64,000 nucleotides of DNA from Halorubrum ruber (lineage in GTDB: Archaea; Halobacteriota; Halobacteria; Halobacteriales; Haloferacaceae). Made by a program: the position numbers and the translations under genes. Positions 52,024 through 63,070 of the stretch are shown piece after piece. Below the pieces are notes generated by a model. That model saw nothing but the letters and a program-made list of their open reading frames with translations. It ran no database searches and was not told the origin of the DNA. Position 1 is the stretch's first letter; each line of letters starts with the position of its first letter. The DNA lies in NCBI RefSeq assembly GCF_018228765.1, contig NZ_CP073695.1, forward strand, positions 558,001-622,000, in the 5' to 3' direction.

Positions 52024-53040
52024 ATGCCACAACCAAGCCGACCACGAAAAGGCTCGCTGGGCTACGGCCCGCGCACCCGCGCAGACAGCGAGGTGCCGCG
52101 CATCCGTTCGTGGCCAGAAGACGATGGGGCCCCTGCGCTGCAGGGATTCGCCGGCTACAAGGCCGGGATGACCCACGTCATGATGGTCAACGACGAGGCG
52201 AACTCGCCGCGTGAAGGGATGGAAGAGGCCGTCCCCGTCACCGTCGTCGAGACGCCGCAGATGTACGCCGTCGCCGTCCGAGCCTACGAGGATACGCCGT
52301 ACGGACAGAAGCCGGTCGAAGAGGTCTGGGCGACCGAGTTCCACGAGGAGCTCGACCGCGCGCTCGACCTGCCGGCCGAGGAAACATTCGAGGAGGACGC
52401 CGACGAGCTTCGCGCGCTGCTCGACGACGACGTCGTCGACGACGTGCGCGTCATCACGCACACGGCCCCCTCGGACCTCTCGAACGTCCCCAAGAAGAAG
52501 CCCGACGTCATGGAGACGCGCGTCGGCGGCGGCTCCTTAGAGGAGCGCGCCGACTTCGCGCTGGACCTGGTCGCCGAGGGCGGCGCCCACGAGTTCGGCG
52601 ACGTCTTCCGCGCCGGCCAGTACACCGACGTCTCCGGCATCACGAAGGGGAAGGGGACGCAGGGTCCCGTCAAGCGCTGGGGCGTTCAAAAGCGGAAGGG
52701 CAAACACGCCCGCCAGGGATGGCGGCGCCGGATCGGTAACCTCGGTCCGTGGAACCCCTCCCGCGTCCGCTCCACCGTGCCCCAGCAGGGCCAGACCGGC
52801 TACCACCAGCGCACCGAGCTCAACAAGCGCCTCATCGACTTCGGCGAGGGCGACGACGCCTCCGTCGACGGCGGCTTCGTCAACTACGGCGAGGTCGACG
52901 GCGAGTACGCGCTCATCAAGGGCTCGCTGCCCGGACCGGACCAGCGCCTGCTTCGACTTCGCCCGGCCATCCGGCCGAACGACCAGCCGCGCCTCGACCC
53001 CGAGGTCCGGTACGTTTCCACCGAATCCAACCAGGGATAA
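52024..53040 (+). CDS. rpl3: ribosomal protein uL3
   Basis: 338 residues starting MPQPSRPRKGSLGYGPRTR. The tip sequence WGVQKRKGKHARQGWRRRIGN and GQTGYHQRTELNKRL, which reach the peptidyl transferase centre, are conserved. It starts 4 bases after the methyltransferase stop and opens the S10-type gene order L3-L4-L23-L2-S19-L22-S3-L29. Confidence 0.98.
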   Translation: MPQPSRPRKGSLGYGPRTRADSEVPRIRSWPEDDGAPALQGFAGYKAGMTHVMMVNDEANSPREGMEEAVPVTVVETPQMYAVAVRAYEDTPYGQKPVEEVWATEFHEELDRALDLPAEETFEEDADELRALLDDDVVDDVRVITHTAPSDLSNVPKKKPDVMETRVGGGSLEERADFALDLVAEGGAHEFGDVFRAGQYTDVSGITKGKGTQGPVKRWGVQKRKGKHARQGWRRRIGNLGPWNPSRVRSTVPQQGQTGYHQRTELNKRLIDFGEGDDASVDGGFVNYGEVDGEYALIKGSLPGPDQRLLRLRPAIRPNDQPRLDPEVRYVSTESNQG

Positions 53041-53043
53041 CCA

Positions 53044-53790
53044 ATGAACGCAACAGTACACGACCTGGACGGCGACGAGGCGGGCAGCATCGAGCTGCCG
53101 GCCGTCTTCGACACCGCGTTCCGACCGGACCTCATCGGTCGCGCGGTCGGCGCCGCTCAGGCAAACCGGAAGCAGGCCTACGGGGCCGACGAGTTCGCCG
53201 GGCTGCGGACGCCCGCCGAGTCGTTCGGCTCCGGCCGCGGGCTCGCGCACGTGCCACGTTCCGAGAACGTCGCCCGTCGCGTCCCGCACGCCGTGTCGGG
53301 CCGCGCCGCGCACCCGCCGAAGGCCGAGAAGGACCAGACGAAGAGCCTCAACGACAAGGAGCGACAGTTCGCGATCCGGTCGGCCATCGCGGCCACGACC
53401 GACGCCGAGCTCGTCGCCGAGCGCGGCCACGCGTTCGACGAGGACCTCGACCTCCCGCTCGTCGTGAGCGACGAGTTCGAGGACCTGAAGAAGACTCAGG
53501 AGGCCCTGGGCGTGCTCGAAGCGGTCGGCGTCGACGCCGACATCGCGCGCGCCGAGGAGGGCCGCTCCGTCCGCGCCGGACAGGGGAAGGCCCGCGGTCG
53601 GAAGTACCGCCAGCCCAAGTCCGTCCTCGTGGTTACCAGCGAGGAGCCGTCGCGCGCCGCCCGCAACCTCGCGGGCGTCGACGTCGCGACCGCGCGAGAA
53701 GTCAACGCTGAGGACCTCGCGCCCGGCGCGCACCCGGGCCGCCTCACGCTGTGGACCGAAAGCGCCGTCGCGGAGGTGGCGGACCGATGA
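53044..53790 (+). CDS. rpl4: ribosomal protein uL4
   Basis: 248 residues. The extended loop GAD EFAGLRTPAESFGSGRGLAHVPRSE and AHPPKAEKDQTKSLNDKER are the archaeal L4 hallmarks lining the exit tunnel. The stop overlaps the uL23 ATG (ATGA). Confidence 0.98.
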   Translation: MNATVHDLDGDEAGSIELPAVFDTAFRPDLIGRAVGAAQANRKQAYGADEFAGLRTPAESFGSGRGLAHVPRSENVARRVPHAVSGRAAHPPKAEKDQTKSLNDKERQFAIRSAIAATTDAELVAERGHAFDEDLDLPLVVSDEFEDLKKTQEALGVLEAVGVDADIARAEEGRSVRAGQGKARGRKYRQPKSVLVVTSEEPSRAARNLAGVDVATAREVNAEDLAPGAHPGRLTLWTESAVAEVADR

Positions 53791-54041
53791 ACTCGATCAT
53801 CGAGCATCCGATCGTCACCGAGCAGGCGATGAACGAGATGGACTTCAACAACAAGCTGCTGTTCCTCGTCGACGTGGACGCGACCAAACCGGAGATCGAA
53901 TCCGAGGTCGCCGAGCGCTACGACGTGGGCGTCGTCAACGTGAACACGCAGGTGACGCCGCAGGGCGAGAAGAAGGCGATCGTCACCCTGTCCGCGGACG
54001 ACGACGCGACCGAAATCGCCTCGCGCATCGGGGTGTTCTGA
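53787..54041 (+). CDS. rpl23: ribosomal protein uL23
   Basis: 84 residues from the ATG overlapping the uL4 stop. MNSIIEHPIVTEQAMNEMDF and the C-terminal ITPQGEKKA-like stretch identify the exit-tunnel protein that docks SRP. An earlier in-frame start lies inside uL4 and is rejected. Confidence 0.97.
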   Translation: MNSIIEHPIVTEQAMNEMDFNNKLLFLVDVDATKPEIESEVAERYDVGVVNVNTQVTPQGEKKAIVTLSADDDATEIASRIGVF

Positions 54042-54042
54042 G

Positions 54043-54765
54043 ATGGGACGACGAATTCAAGGACAACGGCGCGGACGCGGCGGCCCGACGTTCCGGGCCC
54101 CCTCCCACCGTTACAAGGCGGAACTGTCGCACAAGAAGCTCGAAGACGTGGACACGATCACCGGCGAGATCGTCGGGATCGAACACGACCCGGCCCGCTC
54201 GGCCCCCCTCGCGGAGGTCGAGTTCGAGGACGACGACCGTCGCCTCGTGCTCGCCCCCGAGGGCGTGCGCGTTGGCGAGACGATTCAGGTCGGCGTCTCG
54301 GCCGAGATCAAGCCGGGCAACACGCTCCCGCTGGCGGAGATCCCCGAGGGCGTTCCGGTCTGTAACGTCGAGAGCAACCGCGGGGACGGCGGGAAGTTCG
54401 CGCGCGCCTCCGGCGTGTCGGCGACGCTTCTCACCCACGACCGCGACGTCGCGGTCGTCCAGCTCCCCAGCGGCGAAGTGAAGCGGCTCGACCCCCAGTG
54501 CCGCGCCACGATCGGCGTGGTCGCGGGCGGTGGCCGGACGGAGAAACCCTTCGTCAAGGCCGGTAACAAGCACCACAAGATGAAAGCGCGCGGCACCAAA
54601 TACCCGCGCGTGCGCGGCGTCGCGATGAACGCCGTCGACCACCCCTTCGGTGGCGGTGGTCGCCAACACCCCGGCCAGCCGAAGTCCGTCTCGCGGAACG
54701 CTCCGCCGGGACGCAAGGTCGGTGACATCGCATCCAAGCGCACCGGACGAGGTGGCAACAAATGA
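54043..54765 (+). CDS. rpl2: ribosomal protein uL2
   Basis: 240 residues. [38 protein letters not shown] and the conserved His-containing [19 protein letters not shown] are diagnostic; the last includes the residue tied to peptidyl transfer. It starts one base after the uL23 stop. Confidence 0.98.
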   Translation: MGRRIQGQRRGRGGPTFRAPSHRYKAELSHKKLEDVDTITGEIVGIEHDPARSAPLAEVEFEDDDRRLVLAPEGVRVGETIQVGVSAEIKPGNTLPLAEIPEGVPVCNVESNRGDGGKFARASGVSATLLTHDRDVAVVQLPSGEVKRLDPQCRATIGVVAGGGRTEKPFVKAGNKHHKMKARGTKYPRVRGVAMNAVDHPFGGGGRQHPGQPKSVSRNAPPGRKVGDIASKRTGRGGNK

Positions 54766-55187
54766 GTTCAGATTACCGAACCGGCCGCGAGGGCAAGGAG
54801 TTCGCCTACCGCGGTCACTCGCTCGACGAGCTGCAGGAGATGGACGTAGACGAGGTCGCGGAACTGCTCCCCGCACGCCAGCGGCGAAGCATCGTTCGCG
54901 GACTCGGCACCGAACAGCAGAAGCTGCTGGAGACGGTCCGAAGCCGCGACAAGGAGACGACGGCGGACGACCCGATCCGGACGCACCTGCGCGACATGCC
55001 GGTGCTCCCGGAGTTCGTCGGCGTCACCTTCGCCGTGTACAACGGCCACAGCTTCGAGCGCGTTCAGGTCGAGCCCGAGATGATCGGGCACTACCTCGGC
55101 GAGTTCCACCTCACGCGAAGCACCGTCGAACACGGTCAGGCCGGCATCGGCGCGACCCGGTCCTCGAAGTTCGTGCCCCTCAAGTAA
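54762..55187 (+). CDS. rps19: ribosomal protein uS19
   Basis: 141 residues starting in the uL2 stop (ATGA). The domain RSKFVPLK-like end, [20 protein letters not shown] and [15 protein letters not shown] match archaeal S15/uS19. It binds the small-subunit head. Confidence 0.97.
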   Translation: MSSDYRTGREGKEFAYRGHSLDELQEMDVDEVAELLPARQRRSIVRGLGTEQQKLLETVRSRDKETTADDPIRTHLRDMPVLPEFVGVTFAVYNGHSFERVQVEPEMIGHYLGEFHLTRSTVEHGQAGIGATRSSKFVPLK

Positions 55188-55190
55188 CCC

Positions 55191-55655
55191 ATGGGAATCA
55201 ACTACAGCGTCGAGGCCGACCCGGAGACCACCGCCAAGGGGATGCTCCGCGACCGGCCCATCAGCGTGAAGGACAGCAAGGAGATCTCCCGAGAGATCAA
55301 AGGCGAGACGGTCGCCGACGCGGAGGAGTACCTCCACGAAGTGATCGACGAGGAGACCTCGGTGCCGATGCGCCAGCACAACGCCGGCGCGGGCCACCGC
55401 TCCGACATCGACGGCTGGGACGCGGGACGGTACCCCGAGAAGGCCGCCAAGGACTTCCTCAAGCTCTTGGAGAACGTCAAGAACAACGCCGACGAACAGG
55501 GGTTCGACGGCGAGGAGATGGTGATCAAACACGTCGCTCCCCACAAGGTCGGCGAGCGACCCGGCCGGAACCCCCGCGCCGCGGGCGCGACGGAGTGGAA
55601 CACCACCCTCGCGGACGTCGAACTGATCATCGAGGAGCCGGAGGCTGACAACTAA
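55191..55655 (+). CDS. rpl22: ribosomal protein uL22
   Basis: 154 residues. [21 protein letters not shown] and [19 protein letters not shown] are typical; the long hairpin reaches the exit tunnel. The last base of its stop is the first base of the uS3 ATG. Confidence 0.97.
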   Translation: MGINYSVEADPETTAKGMLRDRPISVKDSKEISREIKGETVADAEEYLHEVIDEETSVPMRQHNAGAGHRSDIDGWDAGRYPEKAAKDFLKLLENVKNNADEQGFDGEEMVIKHVAPHKVGERPGRNPRAAGATEWNTTLADVELIIEEPEADN

Positions 55656-56602
55656 TGGCTGACGAACACCAATTCATCGAGGACGGCCTGCGCCGTTCCC
55701 AGATCAACGAGTTCTTCGCGGACGAGCTCGGCCGCGCCGGCTACGGCGGGATGGACGTCGCCCAGACGCCGATGGGCACCCAGATCGTCTTAAAGGCCGA
55801 AAAGCCCGGCATGGTGATCGGGAAGGGCGGGAAGAACATCCGCAAGATCACCACCGAGCTCGAGGAGCGCTTCGACATGGACGACCCGCAGATCGACGTT
55901 CAGGAGGTCGACGAGCCCGACCTGAACGCCCAGATCGTCGCGGACCGTCTGGCGAACGCCCTCGAACGCGGCTGGTACTTCCGGAAGGCCGGTCACACGA
56001 CGATCGACCGGATCATGGACGCGGGCGCGCTGGGCGCCGAGATCGTCCTGTCCGGCAAGGTCACCGGCGCGCGCTCGCGCGTCGAGAAGTTCAACCGCGG
56101 CTACATCAAGCACAACGGCGAGCCCGCCGAGGAGGTCGTCGACCACGGCCAGGGCGTCGCCGTGATGAAGCTCGGGACGATCGGCGTCAACGTGAAGATC
56201 ATCCCGCCGGGCGCGACGCTCCCGGACGACTTCGACGTCCGCGAGGACGCCGAGGTCCCGGAGGTCGAGCAGGCGGCGGTCGACGCCGACGCCGACGAGG
56301 GCGTCGAGTCGCTCCTCGAGGAGGAGCCCGACGAGGTTCCGGACGTGGGCGACGACGACGAGGACGTCGAGGTGCCCGACGAGGACCCCACGGACGTCAT
56401 CGACGAGGAGGTCGTCGAGGAAGTCGTCGAGGAGACGCAGGAGACGGCCGACGAGGCGACGGACGTCGCCGCGGAGGAACCGGTCGACGAGGACGTCGAG
56501 GCCGACGAACTCGACGAGCTCGACGAGGAGATCGAGTCCGAGGCGGCCGACCTCGTCGCGGAGATGGAAGCGGCCGACGAGGAAGACGAGGAGGACGAGT
56601 AA
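55655..56602 (+). CDS. rps3: ribosomal protein uS3 with long acidic tail
   Basis: 315 residues. The KH domain shows [15 protein letters not shown], and the C-terminal S3 domain ends near residue 200. The last 110 or so residues are a Glu/Asp-rich tail with repeated DE and VVEE segments, a halophilic feature likely disordered. It forms part of the mRNA entry site. Confidence 0.96.
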   Translation: MADEHQFIEDGLRRSQINEFFADELGRAGYGGMDVAQTPMGTQIVLKAEKPGMVIGKGGKNIRKITTELEERFDMDDPQIDVQEVDEPDLNAQIVADRLANALERGWYFRKAGHTTIDRIMDAGALGAEIVLSGKVTGARSRVEKFNRGYIKHNGEPAEEVVDHGQGVAVMKLGTIGVNVKIIPPGATLPDDFDVREDAEVPEVEQAAVDADADEGVESLLEEEPDEVPDVGDDDEDVEVPDEDPTDVIDEEVVEEVVEETQETADEATDVAAEEPVDEDVEADELDELDEEIESEAADLVAEMEAADEEDEEDE

Positions 56603-56603
56603 T

Positions 56604-56819
56604 ATGGCGATCCTCTACACCGACGAGATCCGCGACATGACCGCGGCGGAGCGGGAGGTCGAACTCGAGGAGCTCGAGACCGAGCTGCTCAATTCGAAGG
56701 CGCAGCGGGCGGCCGGCGGCATGCCGGAGAGCCCGGGCCGCGTCAACGAGCTGAAGAAGACCATCGCGCGGATCAAGACGATCCAGGCGGAAGAAGGCGA
56801 CTTCGACGACGAACAGTAA
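56604..56819 (+). CDS. rpl29: ribosomal protein uL29
   Basis: 71 residues, mostly helical, with [20 protein letters not shown] and [14 protein letters not shown]. It lies at the tunnel exit beside uL23. Confidence 0.96.
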   Translation: MAILYTDEIRDMTAAEREVELEELETELLNSKAQRAAGGMPESPGRVNELKKTIARIKTIQAEEGDFDDEQ

Positions 56820-56820
56820 G

Positions 56821-57279
56821 ATGATCTCCCCCGACACCCTCGTTCGACACGAGCTCGTCGGCCTCCCGATTCGGGTGGTCGACGCCGACAGCGACGCCCA
56901 CGTGGGCATCGCCGGTCGCGTGCTCGACGAGACGTTCGGCACCCTCGTGGTCCGGACGGGGTCGGGGGACAAACGCGTGCCCAAATCGGGCGCGACGTTC
57001 GAGTTCGGCGTCGTCGAGACGCCGACCGCTCGCACAGATGAAGCCGCCGGCGACGGAGAGTCGCCGGGGTCCGCGTCCCAACTCGGGTCGGATACTACGG
57101 GGGTCCGCCCCCGTCAGTCTGGCCCGTCCGGGTCCGAAAGCGTCGTCACCGGTGACGGCGCGGGTCCGGCGAGCCGACGAGGCGAGTGCAAAGACGCGGT
57201 CTACGCGACGGTGGATGGCGATCGGTTGCGGCATCGGCCCGCCGAACGCACCGAACGAGGTGCCACACAATGGCGATAG
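56821..57279 (+). CDS. rnp1: RNase P protein component 1 (Rpp29/Pop4)
   Basis: 152 residues. The Sm-like core (DTLVRHELVGLPIRVVDADS, GRVLDETFGTLVVRTG) is followed by a Ser/Gly/Thr-rich low-complexity insert and an end ([20 protein letters not shown]) that overlaps the uS17 start by 10 bases. It binds RNase P RNA (encoded at 13682-14017) and helps tRNA 5' processing. Its place between uL29 and uS17 is standard for archaea. Confidence 0.93.
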   Translation: MISPDTLVRHELVGLPIRVVDADSDAHVGIAGRVLDETFGTLVVRTGSGDKRVPKSGATFEFGVVETPTARTDEAAGDGESPGSASQLGSDTTGVRPRQSGPSGSESVVTGDGAGPASRRGECKDAVYATVDGDRLRHRPAERTERGATQWR

Positions 57280-57611
57280 GAATCGACGTACCCACGCCTC
57301 CGGAGCCAGACAACCCGGAGGATTACGACTACGAGAAGTGCCCGTTCTACGGGCAGCTCTCCGTCCGCGGCCAGACTCGCGAGGGAACGGTCGTGTCGAC
57401 GGATATGGCAAAGACCGTCATCGTCGAGCGAGAGTACGACGTGTTCGTACCGAAATACGACCGGTACATGAAGCGTCGCTCGCGCATCCCGGCCCACGTG
57501 CCGGGCGTGCTCGACTCGCTCGAAGTCGGTGACGAAGTGAAAATCGCGGAGACGCGACCGCTCTCGAAGACGAAGTCCCACGTCGTCGTCGAGATCCTGG
57601 GTGATCAGTGA
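57270..57611 (+). CDS. rps17: ribosomal protein uS17
   Basis: 113 residues from the ATG at 57270, inside the end of rnp1; the longer open frame upstream is in the rnp1 coding region. [19 protein letters not shown] and [19 protein letters not shown] are conserved. Confidence 0.96.
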   Translation: MAIGIDVPTPPEPDNPEDYDYEKCPFYGQLSVRGQTREGTVVSTDMAKTVIVEREYDVFVPKYDRYMKRRSRIPAHVPGVLDSLEVGDEVKIAETRPLSKTKSHVVVEILGDQ

Positions 57612-58009
57612 TGGAGGCGCTCAAGGCCGACGTCACGCAGGGGCTCTCGAAGGGCTCGCTGATCACGTGCGCCGACAACACCGGCGCCCGTGAGCTGAAG
57701 GTCATCTCCGTGTCGGGCTACTCCGGCACGAAGAACCGCCACCCGAAGGCAGGAATCGGCGACAAGGTGACCGTCTCGGTCACCAAAGGGACCCCGGAGA
57801 TGCGGCGGCAGGTGCTGGAGGCGGTCGTCGTCCGCCAGCGCAAGCCGATCCGCCGTCCGGACGGCACGCGCGTGAAGTTCGAGGACAACGCGGCCGTCAT
57901 CATCGACGACCTCGAGGAGCCGCGGGGCACGGAGATCAAAGGCCCCGTCGCCCGCGAGGTCGCCGAACGATTCGGGAGCATCGCCTCGACCGCGACGATG
58001 ATCGTCTAA
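57611..58009 (+). CDS. rpl14: ribosomal protein uL14
   Basis: 132 residues starting at the ATG that shares a base with the uS17 stop. [19 protein letters not shown] and [15 protein letters not shown] match archaeal L14/L23e. It contacts the subunit interface. Confidence 0.97.
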   Translation: MEALKADVTQGLSKGSLITCADNTGARELKVISVSGYSGTKNRHPKAGIGDKVTVSVTKGTPEMRRQVLEAVVVRQRKPIRRPDGTRVKFEDNAAVIIDDLEEPRGTEIKGPVAREVAERFGSIASTATMIV

Positions 58010-58011
58010 CT

Positions 58012-58368
58012 ATGACGAAACAGCCACGCAAACAGCGAAAACGGTCGGAGACCGCGCCGCTCCACGAGCGGCAGAATCAGGTCCGGGCCACCCTCACCGA
58101 GGATCTCCGCGAGGAGTACGGACAGCGGAACGTCCGCGTCAACGCCGGCGACACCGTCGAGGTGCTTCGCGGCGACGCGGCCGGCACGGAGGCGGAGGTC
58201 GTCTCCGTCGACCTGTCCGCCGAGCGGATCACGGTCGAGGACGTCACCGTCGAGAAGGCGGACGGGGAGGAGGTTCCCCGCCCCATCCCGGCGAGCAACG
58301 TCCGGGTGACCGAACTGGACCTGGAAGACGAGCGCCGGGAGGCGCGGCTCCAGGAGGACAACGAATGA
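58012..58368 (+). CDS. rpl24: ribosomal protein uL24
   Basis: 118 residues: basic N terminus, then the KOW motif ([24 protein letters not shown]). It overlaps the eS4 start by 4 bases. An early assembly protein at the exit side. Confidence 0.97.
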   Translation: MTKQPRKQRKRSETAPLHERQNQVRATLTEDLREEYGQRNVRVNAGDTVEVLRGDAAGTEAEVVSVDLSAERITVEDVTVEKADGEEVPRPIPASNVRVTELDLEDERREARLQEDNE

Positions 58369-59090
58369 CGCGACACCAGAAGCGACTGTCAGTACCGAAC
58401 TCCTGGCCGGTCGAGCGCAAGACGAACACGTTCACCGTGAAGGCGGGCGCGGGCCCGCACGGCGAGGCGGGCGTTCCGCTCGTCGTCCTGCTGCGGGACG
58501 TGCTCGGCTACGTCGACTCGACGAAGGAGGCGCGCTACGCGCTGAACAACGACTCGATCCTCGTCAACGGGGACGCGGTCTCGGACGAGCAGCGTCCGAT
58601 CGGGATGTTCGACATCCTGGCGTTCCCCGAGCGCGGGGAGTTCTTCCGCGTCTTCCCCGACGAGGGCGGTCGGCTCGCGCTGACCTCCGTCGACGAGGAG
58701 GCCGCGGGCAGCCGGCTCGGGAAGATCACGAACAAGTCCGTCGTCCCCGGCGGGGTCGTCCAGCTGACGCTCCACGACGGGACGAACGTCCGCGTCGACG
58801 ACGACGCGGACTACGACACGAACGACTCGATCGTCGTCGACAACGAGACGAAGGAGATCGTCGCCCACTTCGAGTACGAGGAGGGCGCCCTCGTCACCGC
58901 CGTCGCCGGCCAGCACGCCGGCCAGATCGGCGAGATCGACGACATCGACGTGACGCTCGGCTCCGGCGACAACACCGTCACCGTCGCCAGCGACGACGGC
59001 GGCTACGAGACCGTCGAGGAGTACGTCGTCGTGATCGACGAGAACTTCACCGACGACGACGCCGACGAGGCGGGTGATTCGGATGAGTGA
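58365..59090 (+). CDS. rps4e: ribosomal protein eS4
   Basis: 241 residues. [19 protein letters not shown], an S4-like domain with [22 protein letters not shown], and a KOW domain ([15 protein letters not shown]) are typical. It has an acidic C terminus and overlaps uL5 by 8 bases. Confidence 0.97.
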   Translation: MTRHQKRLSVPNSWPVERKTNTFTVKAGAGPHGEAGVPLVVLLRDVLGYVDSTKEARYALNNDSILVNGDAVSDEQRPIGMFDILAFPERGEFFRVFPDEGGRLALTSVDEEAAGSRLGKITNKSVVPGGVVQLTLHDGTNVRVDDDADYDTNDSIVVDNETKEIVAHFEYEEGALVTAVAGQHAGQIGEIDDIDVTLGSGDNTVTVASDDGGYETVEEYVVVIDENFTDDDADEAGDSDE

Positions 59091-59607
59091 AGCCGAGAGC
59101 GCCGACCACGAGATGCGCGAGCCGTACCTCGAGAAGGTCGTCGTGCACATGGGCGTCGGGCAGGGCGGTGAACCCCTCGCCGACGCCGAGGAGATCATCG
59201 AGGAGATCACGGGCCAGCAGTCGGTCCGGACCACCTCGAAGCGCACCATCGCCGAGTTCGGGATCCGCAAGGGCGACCCGATCGGCGTCAAGGTGACGCT
59301 GCGGGGCGAGGACGCGCACGCGTTCCTCGCGACCGCGCTGGAGCTGGTCGAGATCGGCCGGAGCCAGTTCGACGACACGGGTAACCTCAGCTTCGGGGTC
59401 GAGGACCACACCGACTTCCCGAGCCAGGAGTACGATCCCAACACCGGGATCTACGGCCTCGACGTGACGACGACGATCGTCCGTCCCGGCTACCGCGTCT
59501 CGAAACGCGACAAGGCGACGGGGACCATCCCCGCTCGCCACCGGATGACAGCCGAGGACGCGGCCGCGTTCCTCGAAACGAACTTCGACGTCGAGGTAAC
59601 CGAATGA
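59083..59607 (+). CDS. rpl5: ribosomal protein uL5
   Basis: 174 residues from the ATG at 59083. [36 protein letters not shown] and [10 protein letters not shown] identify it. It binds 5S rRNA and the P-site tRNA elbow. Confidence 0.97.
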   Translation: MSEAESADHEMREPYLEKVVVHMGVGQGGEPLADAEEIIEEITGQQSVRTTSKRTIAEFGIRKGDPIGVKVTLRGEDAHAFLATALELVEIGRSQFDDTGNLSFGVEDHTDFPSQEYDPNTGIYGLDVTTTIVRPGYRVSKRDKATGTIPARHRMTAEDAAAFLETNFDVEVTE

Positions 59608-59777
59608 GCGAAGCGAACAACGACACGGGCGAGCACGCCGCGAAGCGCACCGACTCCCGGCACACGTGCCGGCGGTGCGACCGCGAGCAGGGACTCGTCG
59701 GCAAGTACGACATCAACCTCTGCCGGCAGTGCTTCCGCGAGGTCGCCCGAGACATGGGATTCGAGAAGTACAGCTGA
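59604..59777 (+). CDS. rps14: ribosomal protein uS14 (zinc type)
   Basis: 57 residues, short enough to be missed by length filters. The zinc knuckles are CRRC and CRQC, and the end [13 protein letters not shown] is conserved. It starts inside the uL5 stop (ATGA) and ends 2 bases before uS8. Confidence 0.96.
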   Translation: MSEANNDTGEHAAKRTDSRHTCRRCDREQGLVGKYDINLCRQCFREVARDMGFEKYS

Positions 59778-59779
59778 TC

Positions 59780-60172
59780 ATGACGGGAAACGATCCATTC
59801 ACCAACGCGCTCGCCGGCATGGACAACGCCGAGAGCGTTGGCCACCTGTCGTACACGGTAGAGCCCGCTTCGAACATCATCGGCTCCGTCCTCGAGGTCC
59901 TCTACGACCGCGGGTACGTCGACGGCTTCGAGTACGTCGACGACGGAAAAGCCGGGAAGTTCGAGGTCGAACTGAAAGGCGCGATCAACGAGTGTGGCGC
60001 CGTCAAGCCCCGCTACTCGGCGGGCGCAGACGAGTTCGAGAAGTGGGAGAAGCGATACCTCCCCGCCCGTGACTACGGGACGCTCATCGTCACGACGAGC
60101 CACGGCGTCATGAGCCACTACGAGGCCCGCGAGGAGGGCATCGGCGGCCAAGTGATCGCATACGTCTACTAA
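59780..60172 (+). CDS. rps8: ribosomal protein uS8
   Basis: 130 residues from the ATG at 59780; a longer frame upstream overlaps uS14 and is rejected. NDPFTNALAGMDNAESVGH and DYGTLIVTTSHGVMSHYEA match archaeal S8. It binds the central domain of 16S rRNA. Confidence 0.97.
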   Translation: MTGNDPFTNALAGMDNAESVGHLSYTVEPASNIIGSVLEVLYDRGYVDGFEYVDDGKAGKFEVELKGAINECGAVKPRYSAGADEFEKWEKRYLPARDYGTLIVTTSHGVMSHYEAREEGIGGQVIAYVY

Positions 60173-60174
60173 CA

Positions 60175-60708
60175 ATGAACAGAGTCGAAATCGAGATTCC
60201 GGACGACGTCTCCGCCGAGACCGATCACCTCGAACTCACCGTCGAGGGGCCCAACGGGAGCGTCACGCGACGCCTCTGGTACCCCGACGTCGACGTTTCC
60301 GTCGAGGACGGCGCGGTGGTCATCGCGGCCGAAAACGAGGACGCGAAGACCAACGCCACGGTCGGCACCTTCGAGAGCCACGTCGCCAACATGATCCACG
60401 GCGTCACCGAGGGCTGGGAGTACGCGATGGAAGTGTACTACGCCCACTTCCCGATGCAGGTGAACGTGGAGGGCGACGAGGTCGTCATCGAGAACTTCCT
60501 CGGAGAGAGCGCTGCGCGGCGCACCCCGATCCGCGGAGACACGGACGTACAGGTCGACGGCGAGACGGTCACGCTGACGGGCTCCGACAAGGAGGCCGTC
60601 GGGCAGACCGCCGCCGACATCGAACAGCTGACGAAGGTGACCGACAAGGACACGCGCGTCTTCCAGGACGGCGTGTACATCGTCGAGAAGCCCACCGGAG
60701 GTGCCTAA
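60175..60708 (+). CDS. rpl6: ribosomal protein uL6
   Basis: 177 residues. Two L6 half-domains with the conserved TVGTFESHVANMIHGVTEGW and FQDGVYIVEKPT. It lies near the factor-binding site. Confidence 0.97.
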   Translation: MNRVEIEIPDDVSAETDHLELTVEGPNGSVTRRLWYPDVDVSVEDGAVVIAAENEDAKTNATVGTFESHVANMIHGVTEGWEYAMEVYYAHFPMQVNVEGDEVVIENFLGESAARRTPIRGDTDVQVDGETVTLTGSDKEAVGQTAADIEQLTKVTDKDTRVFQDGVYIVEKPTGGA

Positions 60709-60711
60709 TCA

Positions 60712-61419
60712 ATGGCAGACGAACTGGAAGACATCAGCGGTGTCGGTCCCTCGAAGGCGGACGCGCTTCGCGAGGCCGGCTACGAGACGGTCGAGGACGT
60801 GAAGGCCGCCTCCCAGTCGGAGCTCTCCGAGGTCGACGGCGTCGGCAACGCGCTCGCCGCGCGTATCAAGGCCGACGTCGGCGGACTGGAGGTCGACGAG
60901 GAGGCGGACGCGGAGATCGAAGACGAGACGGACGAGGGGGAGGCCGACGAGGCCGACGCCGACGAGACCGTCGAGACGGAGCTTCGCCCCCGCGGCCACG
61001 CCGACAAGACGCCGGAGCTGGACGACGAGACCGCTCGCGCGCTCGCACAGAAGCACCGCGAGGGGAAACCGCAGTTCAACCGGCAGGATTACCACAAGAA
61101 AAAGCGGATCCCGACGTCGTGGCGCAAGCCGCGCGGCGGGCTCTCCAAGCAGCGCCGCCGCATGAAGTCGAAGGGCCCGGTCGTCGAGGCCGGCTTCCGC
61201 TCGCCGACGGCGTCGCGCGACCTGCACCCGAGCGGCTTCGAGGAGGTCCGCGTGCACAACACGGACGACCTCGAGGGCGTCGACGGCGACACGCAGGCGG
61301 TGCGTATCGCCTCGAAGGTCGGCGGTCGCAAGCGCGAACTGATCGAAGACGAGGCGGAGGAGCGGGGCATTCGCGTGCTGAACCCGACCTACGTCGAAGT
61401 GGAGGTCGACGATGAGTGA
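60712..61419 (+). CDS. rpl32e: ribosomal protein eL32 with helix-hairpin-helix N terminus
   Basis: 235 residues. The first 60 form an HhH domain ([36 protein letters not shown]), then an acidic linker, then the eL32 core ([38 protein letters not shown]). The HhH extension is seen in halophiles and some other archaea. It overlaps eL19 by 8 bases. Confidence 0.96.
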   Translation: MADELEDISGVGPSKADALREAGYETVEDVKAASQSELSEVDGVGNALAARIKADVGGLEVDEEADAEIEDETDEGEADEADADETVETELRPRGHADKTPELDDETARALAQKHREGKPQFNRQDYHKKKRIPTSWRKPRGGLSKQRRRMKSKGPVVEAGFRSPTASRDLHPSGFEEVRVHNTDDLEGVDGDTQAVRIASKVGGRKRELIEDEAEERGIRVLNPTYVEVEVDDE

Positions 61420-61873
61420 TCTGAAGGCGCAGAAACGGCTCGCAGCGGACGAGCTCGACGTCGGCAAGCGCCGCGTCTGGCTCGACCCCGACGCACAGGA
61501 GGAGATCGAGGACGCCATCACGCGAGAGGACGTCCGCGAACTCATCGAACAGGGAACGATCCGCGCGAAAGACGAGAAGACGAACTCGCGCGGTCGCGCC
61601 CGAGAGCGCGCCGAAAAGCGCTCGTACGGGCACCAGTCGGGCGCCGGTACCCGGAAGGGCCGCTCCGGCGCGCGGCAGGACACGAAAGACGACTGGAAGG
61701 CGCGCATCCGCGCACAGCGGGCCCGCCTGAAGGAGCTTCGCGACGAGGAAGACGTGCTCGACGCCTCCGAGTACCGCACGCTCTACAACAAGGCGAGCGG
61801 GGGAGACTTCGAGGACGTCGCCCGTCTCGAGGCGTTCATCGAGACGCAGTACGGTTACGAGGTGACGGACTAA
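61412..61873 (+). CDS. rpl19e: ribosomal protein eL19
   Basis: 153 residues. [39 protein letters not shown] and [16 protein letters not shown] are conserved; the long basic helix bridges the subunits. The stop shares a base with the uL18 ATG. Confidence 0.97.
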   Translation: MSDLKAQKRLAADELDVGKRRVWLDPDAQEEIEDAITREDVRELIEQGTIRAKDEKTNSRGRARERAEKRSYGHQSGAGTRKGRSGARQDTKDDWKARIRAQRARLKELRDEEDVLDASEYRTLYNKASGGDFEDVARLEAFIETQYGYEVTD

Positions 61874-62430
61874 TGGCGACAGGACCACGATACAAGGTGC
61901 CGATGCGGCGCCGCCGCGAGGTCCGGACGGATTACCATCAGAGGTTGCGCCTGCTGAAATCGGGCAAGCCTCGCCTGGTCGCTCGGGTGAGCAACGCTCA
62001 CGTCAGGGCGCAGCTGGTGACCCCCGGATCCGACGGCGACGAGACCCACGCGGCCGCCTCCAGCGAGGAGCTCGGCGAGTACGGCTGGGACGCCCCCACG
62101 GGCAACCTCCCCAGCGCGTACCTCACCGGCTTCCTCGCGGGCGCCCGCGCAGTCGACGCCGGCCTCGACGAGGCCGTCCTCGACATCGGGCTCAACACGG
62201 CGACGCCCGGCAACAAGACGTTCGCGGTACAGGAAGGAGCGATCGACGCGGGCCTCGAGATCCCGCACAACGACGACGTGCTGGCGGACTGGTCGCGCAC
62301 GCGCGGCGAGCATATCGCCGACTACGCCGAGCAGCTCGACGAGCCGCTGTACAGCGGTTCGTTCGACGCCAGCGAGCTACCCGAGCACTTCGATTCCGTG
62401 CTCGAGACAATCCAGGAGGACCATGAGTAG
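61873..62430 (+). CDS. rpl18: ribosomal protein uL18
   Basis: 185 residues. [38 protein letters not shown] and [10 protein letters not shown] match archaeal L18, the 5S rRNA partner of uL5. It overlaps uS5 by 8 bases. Confidence 0.97.
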   Translation: MATGPRYKVPMRRRREVRTDYHQRLRLLKSGKPRLVARVSNAHVRAQLVTPGSDGDETHAAASSEELGEYGWDAPTGNLPSAYLTGFLAGARAVDAGLDEAVLDIGLNTATPGNKTFAVQEGAIDAGLEIPHNDDVLADWSRTRGEHIADYAEQLDEPLYSGSFDASELPEHFDSVLETIQEDHE

Positions 62431-63070
62431 ACACAACGACGGCTGGGAGCCGCGGACGCGACTCGGCCGCAAGGTACAGGACGGGGAGATCTCGTCGATG
62501 GAACAGGCGCTCAACTCCGGCCTCCCGCTGAAGGAGGCGGAGATCGTCGACCAGCTCCTCCCGGGGCTCGAAGACGAGGTGCTGGACATCAACATGGTCC
62601 AGCGCATGACCGACTCCGGCCGGCGCGTGAAGTTCCGCTGCGTGGTCGCCGTGGGCAACCGCGACGGCTACCTCGGCTACGCGCAGGCCCGCGACGACCA
62701 GGTCGGCGGCGCGATCCAGAAGGCGATCGACGTCGCGAAGCTGAACATCATCTCGGTCGACCGCGGCTCCGGCTCCTGGGAGGACCAGCCCGGCGGCACC
62801 AACTCCCTGACCCGCACGGCGAAGGGGAAGGCCGGCTCCGTCACGGTCGAGATCAAGCCCGCCCCGCAGGGGCTGGGCCTCGCGGCCGCGGAGACGGTCC
62901 GCAACATCCTGGAGCTCGCCGGCGTCGAGGACGCCTGGACGAACTCCGACGGCAACACGCGCACCACGGTGAACCTCGCGAAGGCGACGTTCAACGCCTT
63001 GGAGAACGCGGCGCAGTCCCGCACTCCGCAGCACGCGCGTGAAGTCCACTACGACGAGGTGAGCGAGTGA
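62423..63070 (+). CDS. rps5: ribosomal protein uS5
   Basis: 215 residues. The double-stranded RNA-binding half ([20 protein letters not shown]) and the C-terminal half ([20 protein letters not shown]) are intact. It sits at the mRNA entry and affects fidelity. Confidence 0.97.
   Translation: MSRHNDGWEPRTRLGRKVQDGEISSMEQALNSGLPLKEAEIVDQLLPGLEDEVLDINMVQRMTDSGRRVKFRCVVAVGNRDGYLGYAQARDDQVGGAIQKAIDVAKLNIISVDRGSGSWEDQPGGTNSLTRTAKGKAGSVTVEIKPAPQGLGLAAAETVRNILELAGVEDAWTNSDGNTRTTVNLAKATFNALENAAQSRTPQHAREVHYDEVSE

Noticed and set aside
49560-52025. 821-residue minus-strand frame
   Set aside because: It is antisense to the sugar dehydrogenase and methyltransferase genes and arises from high GC content; it has no domain pattern.
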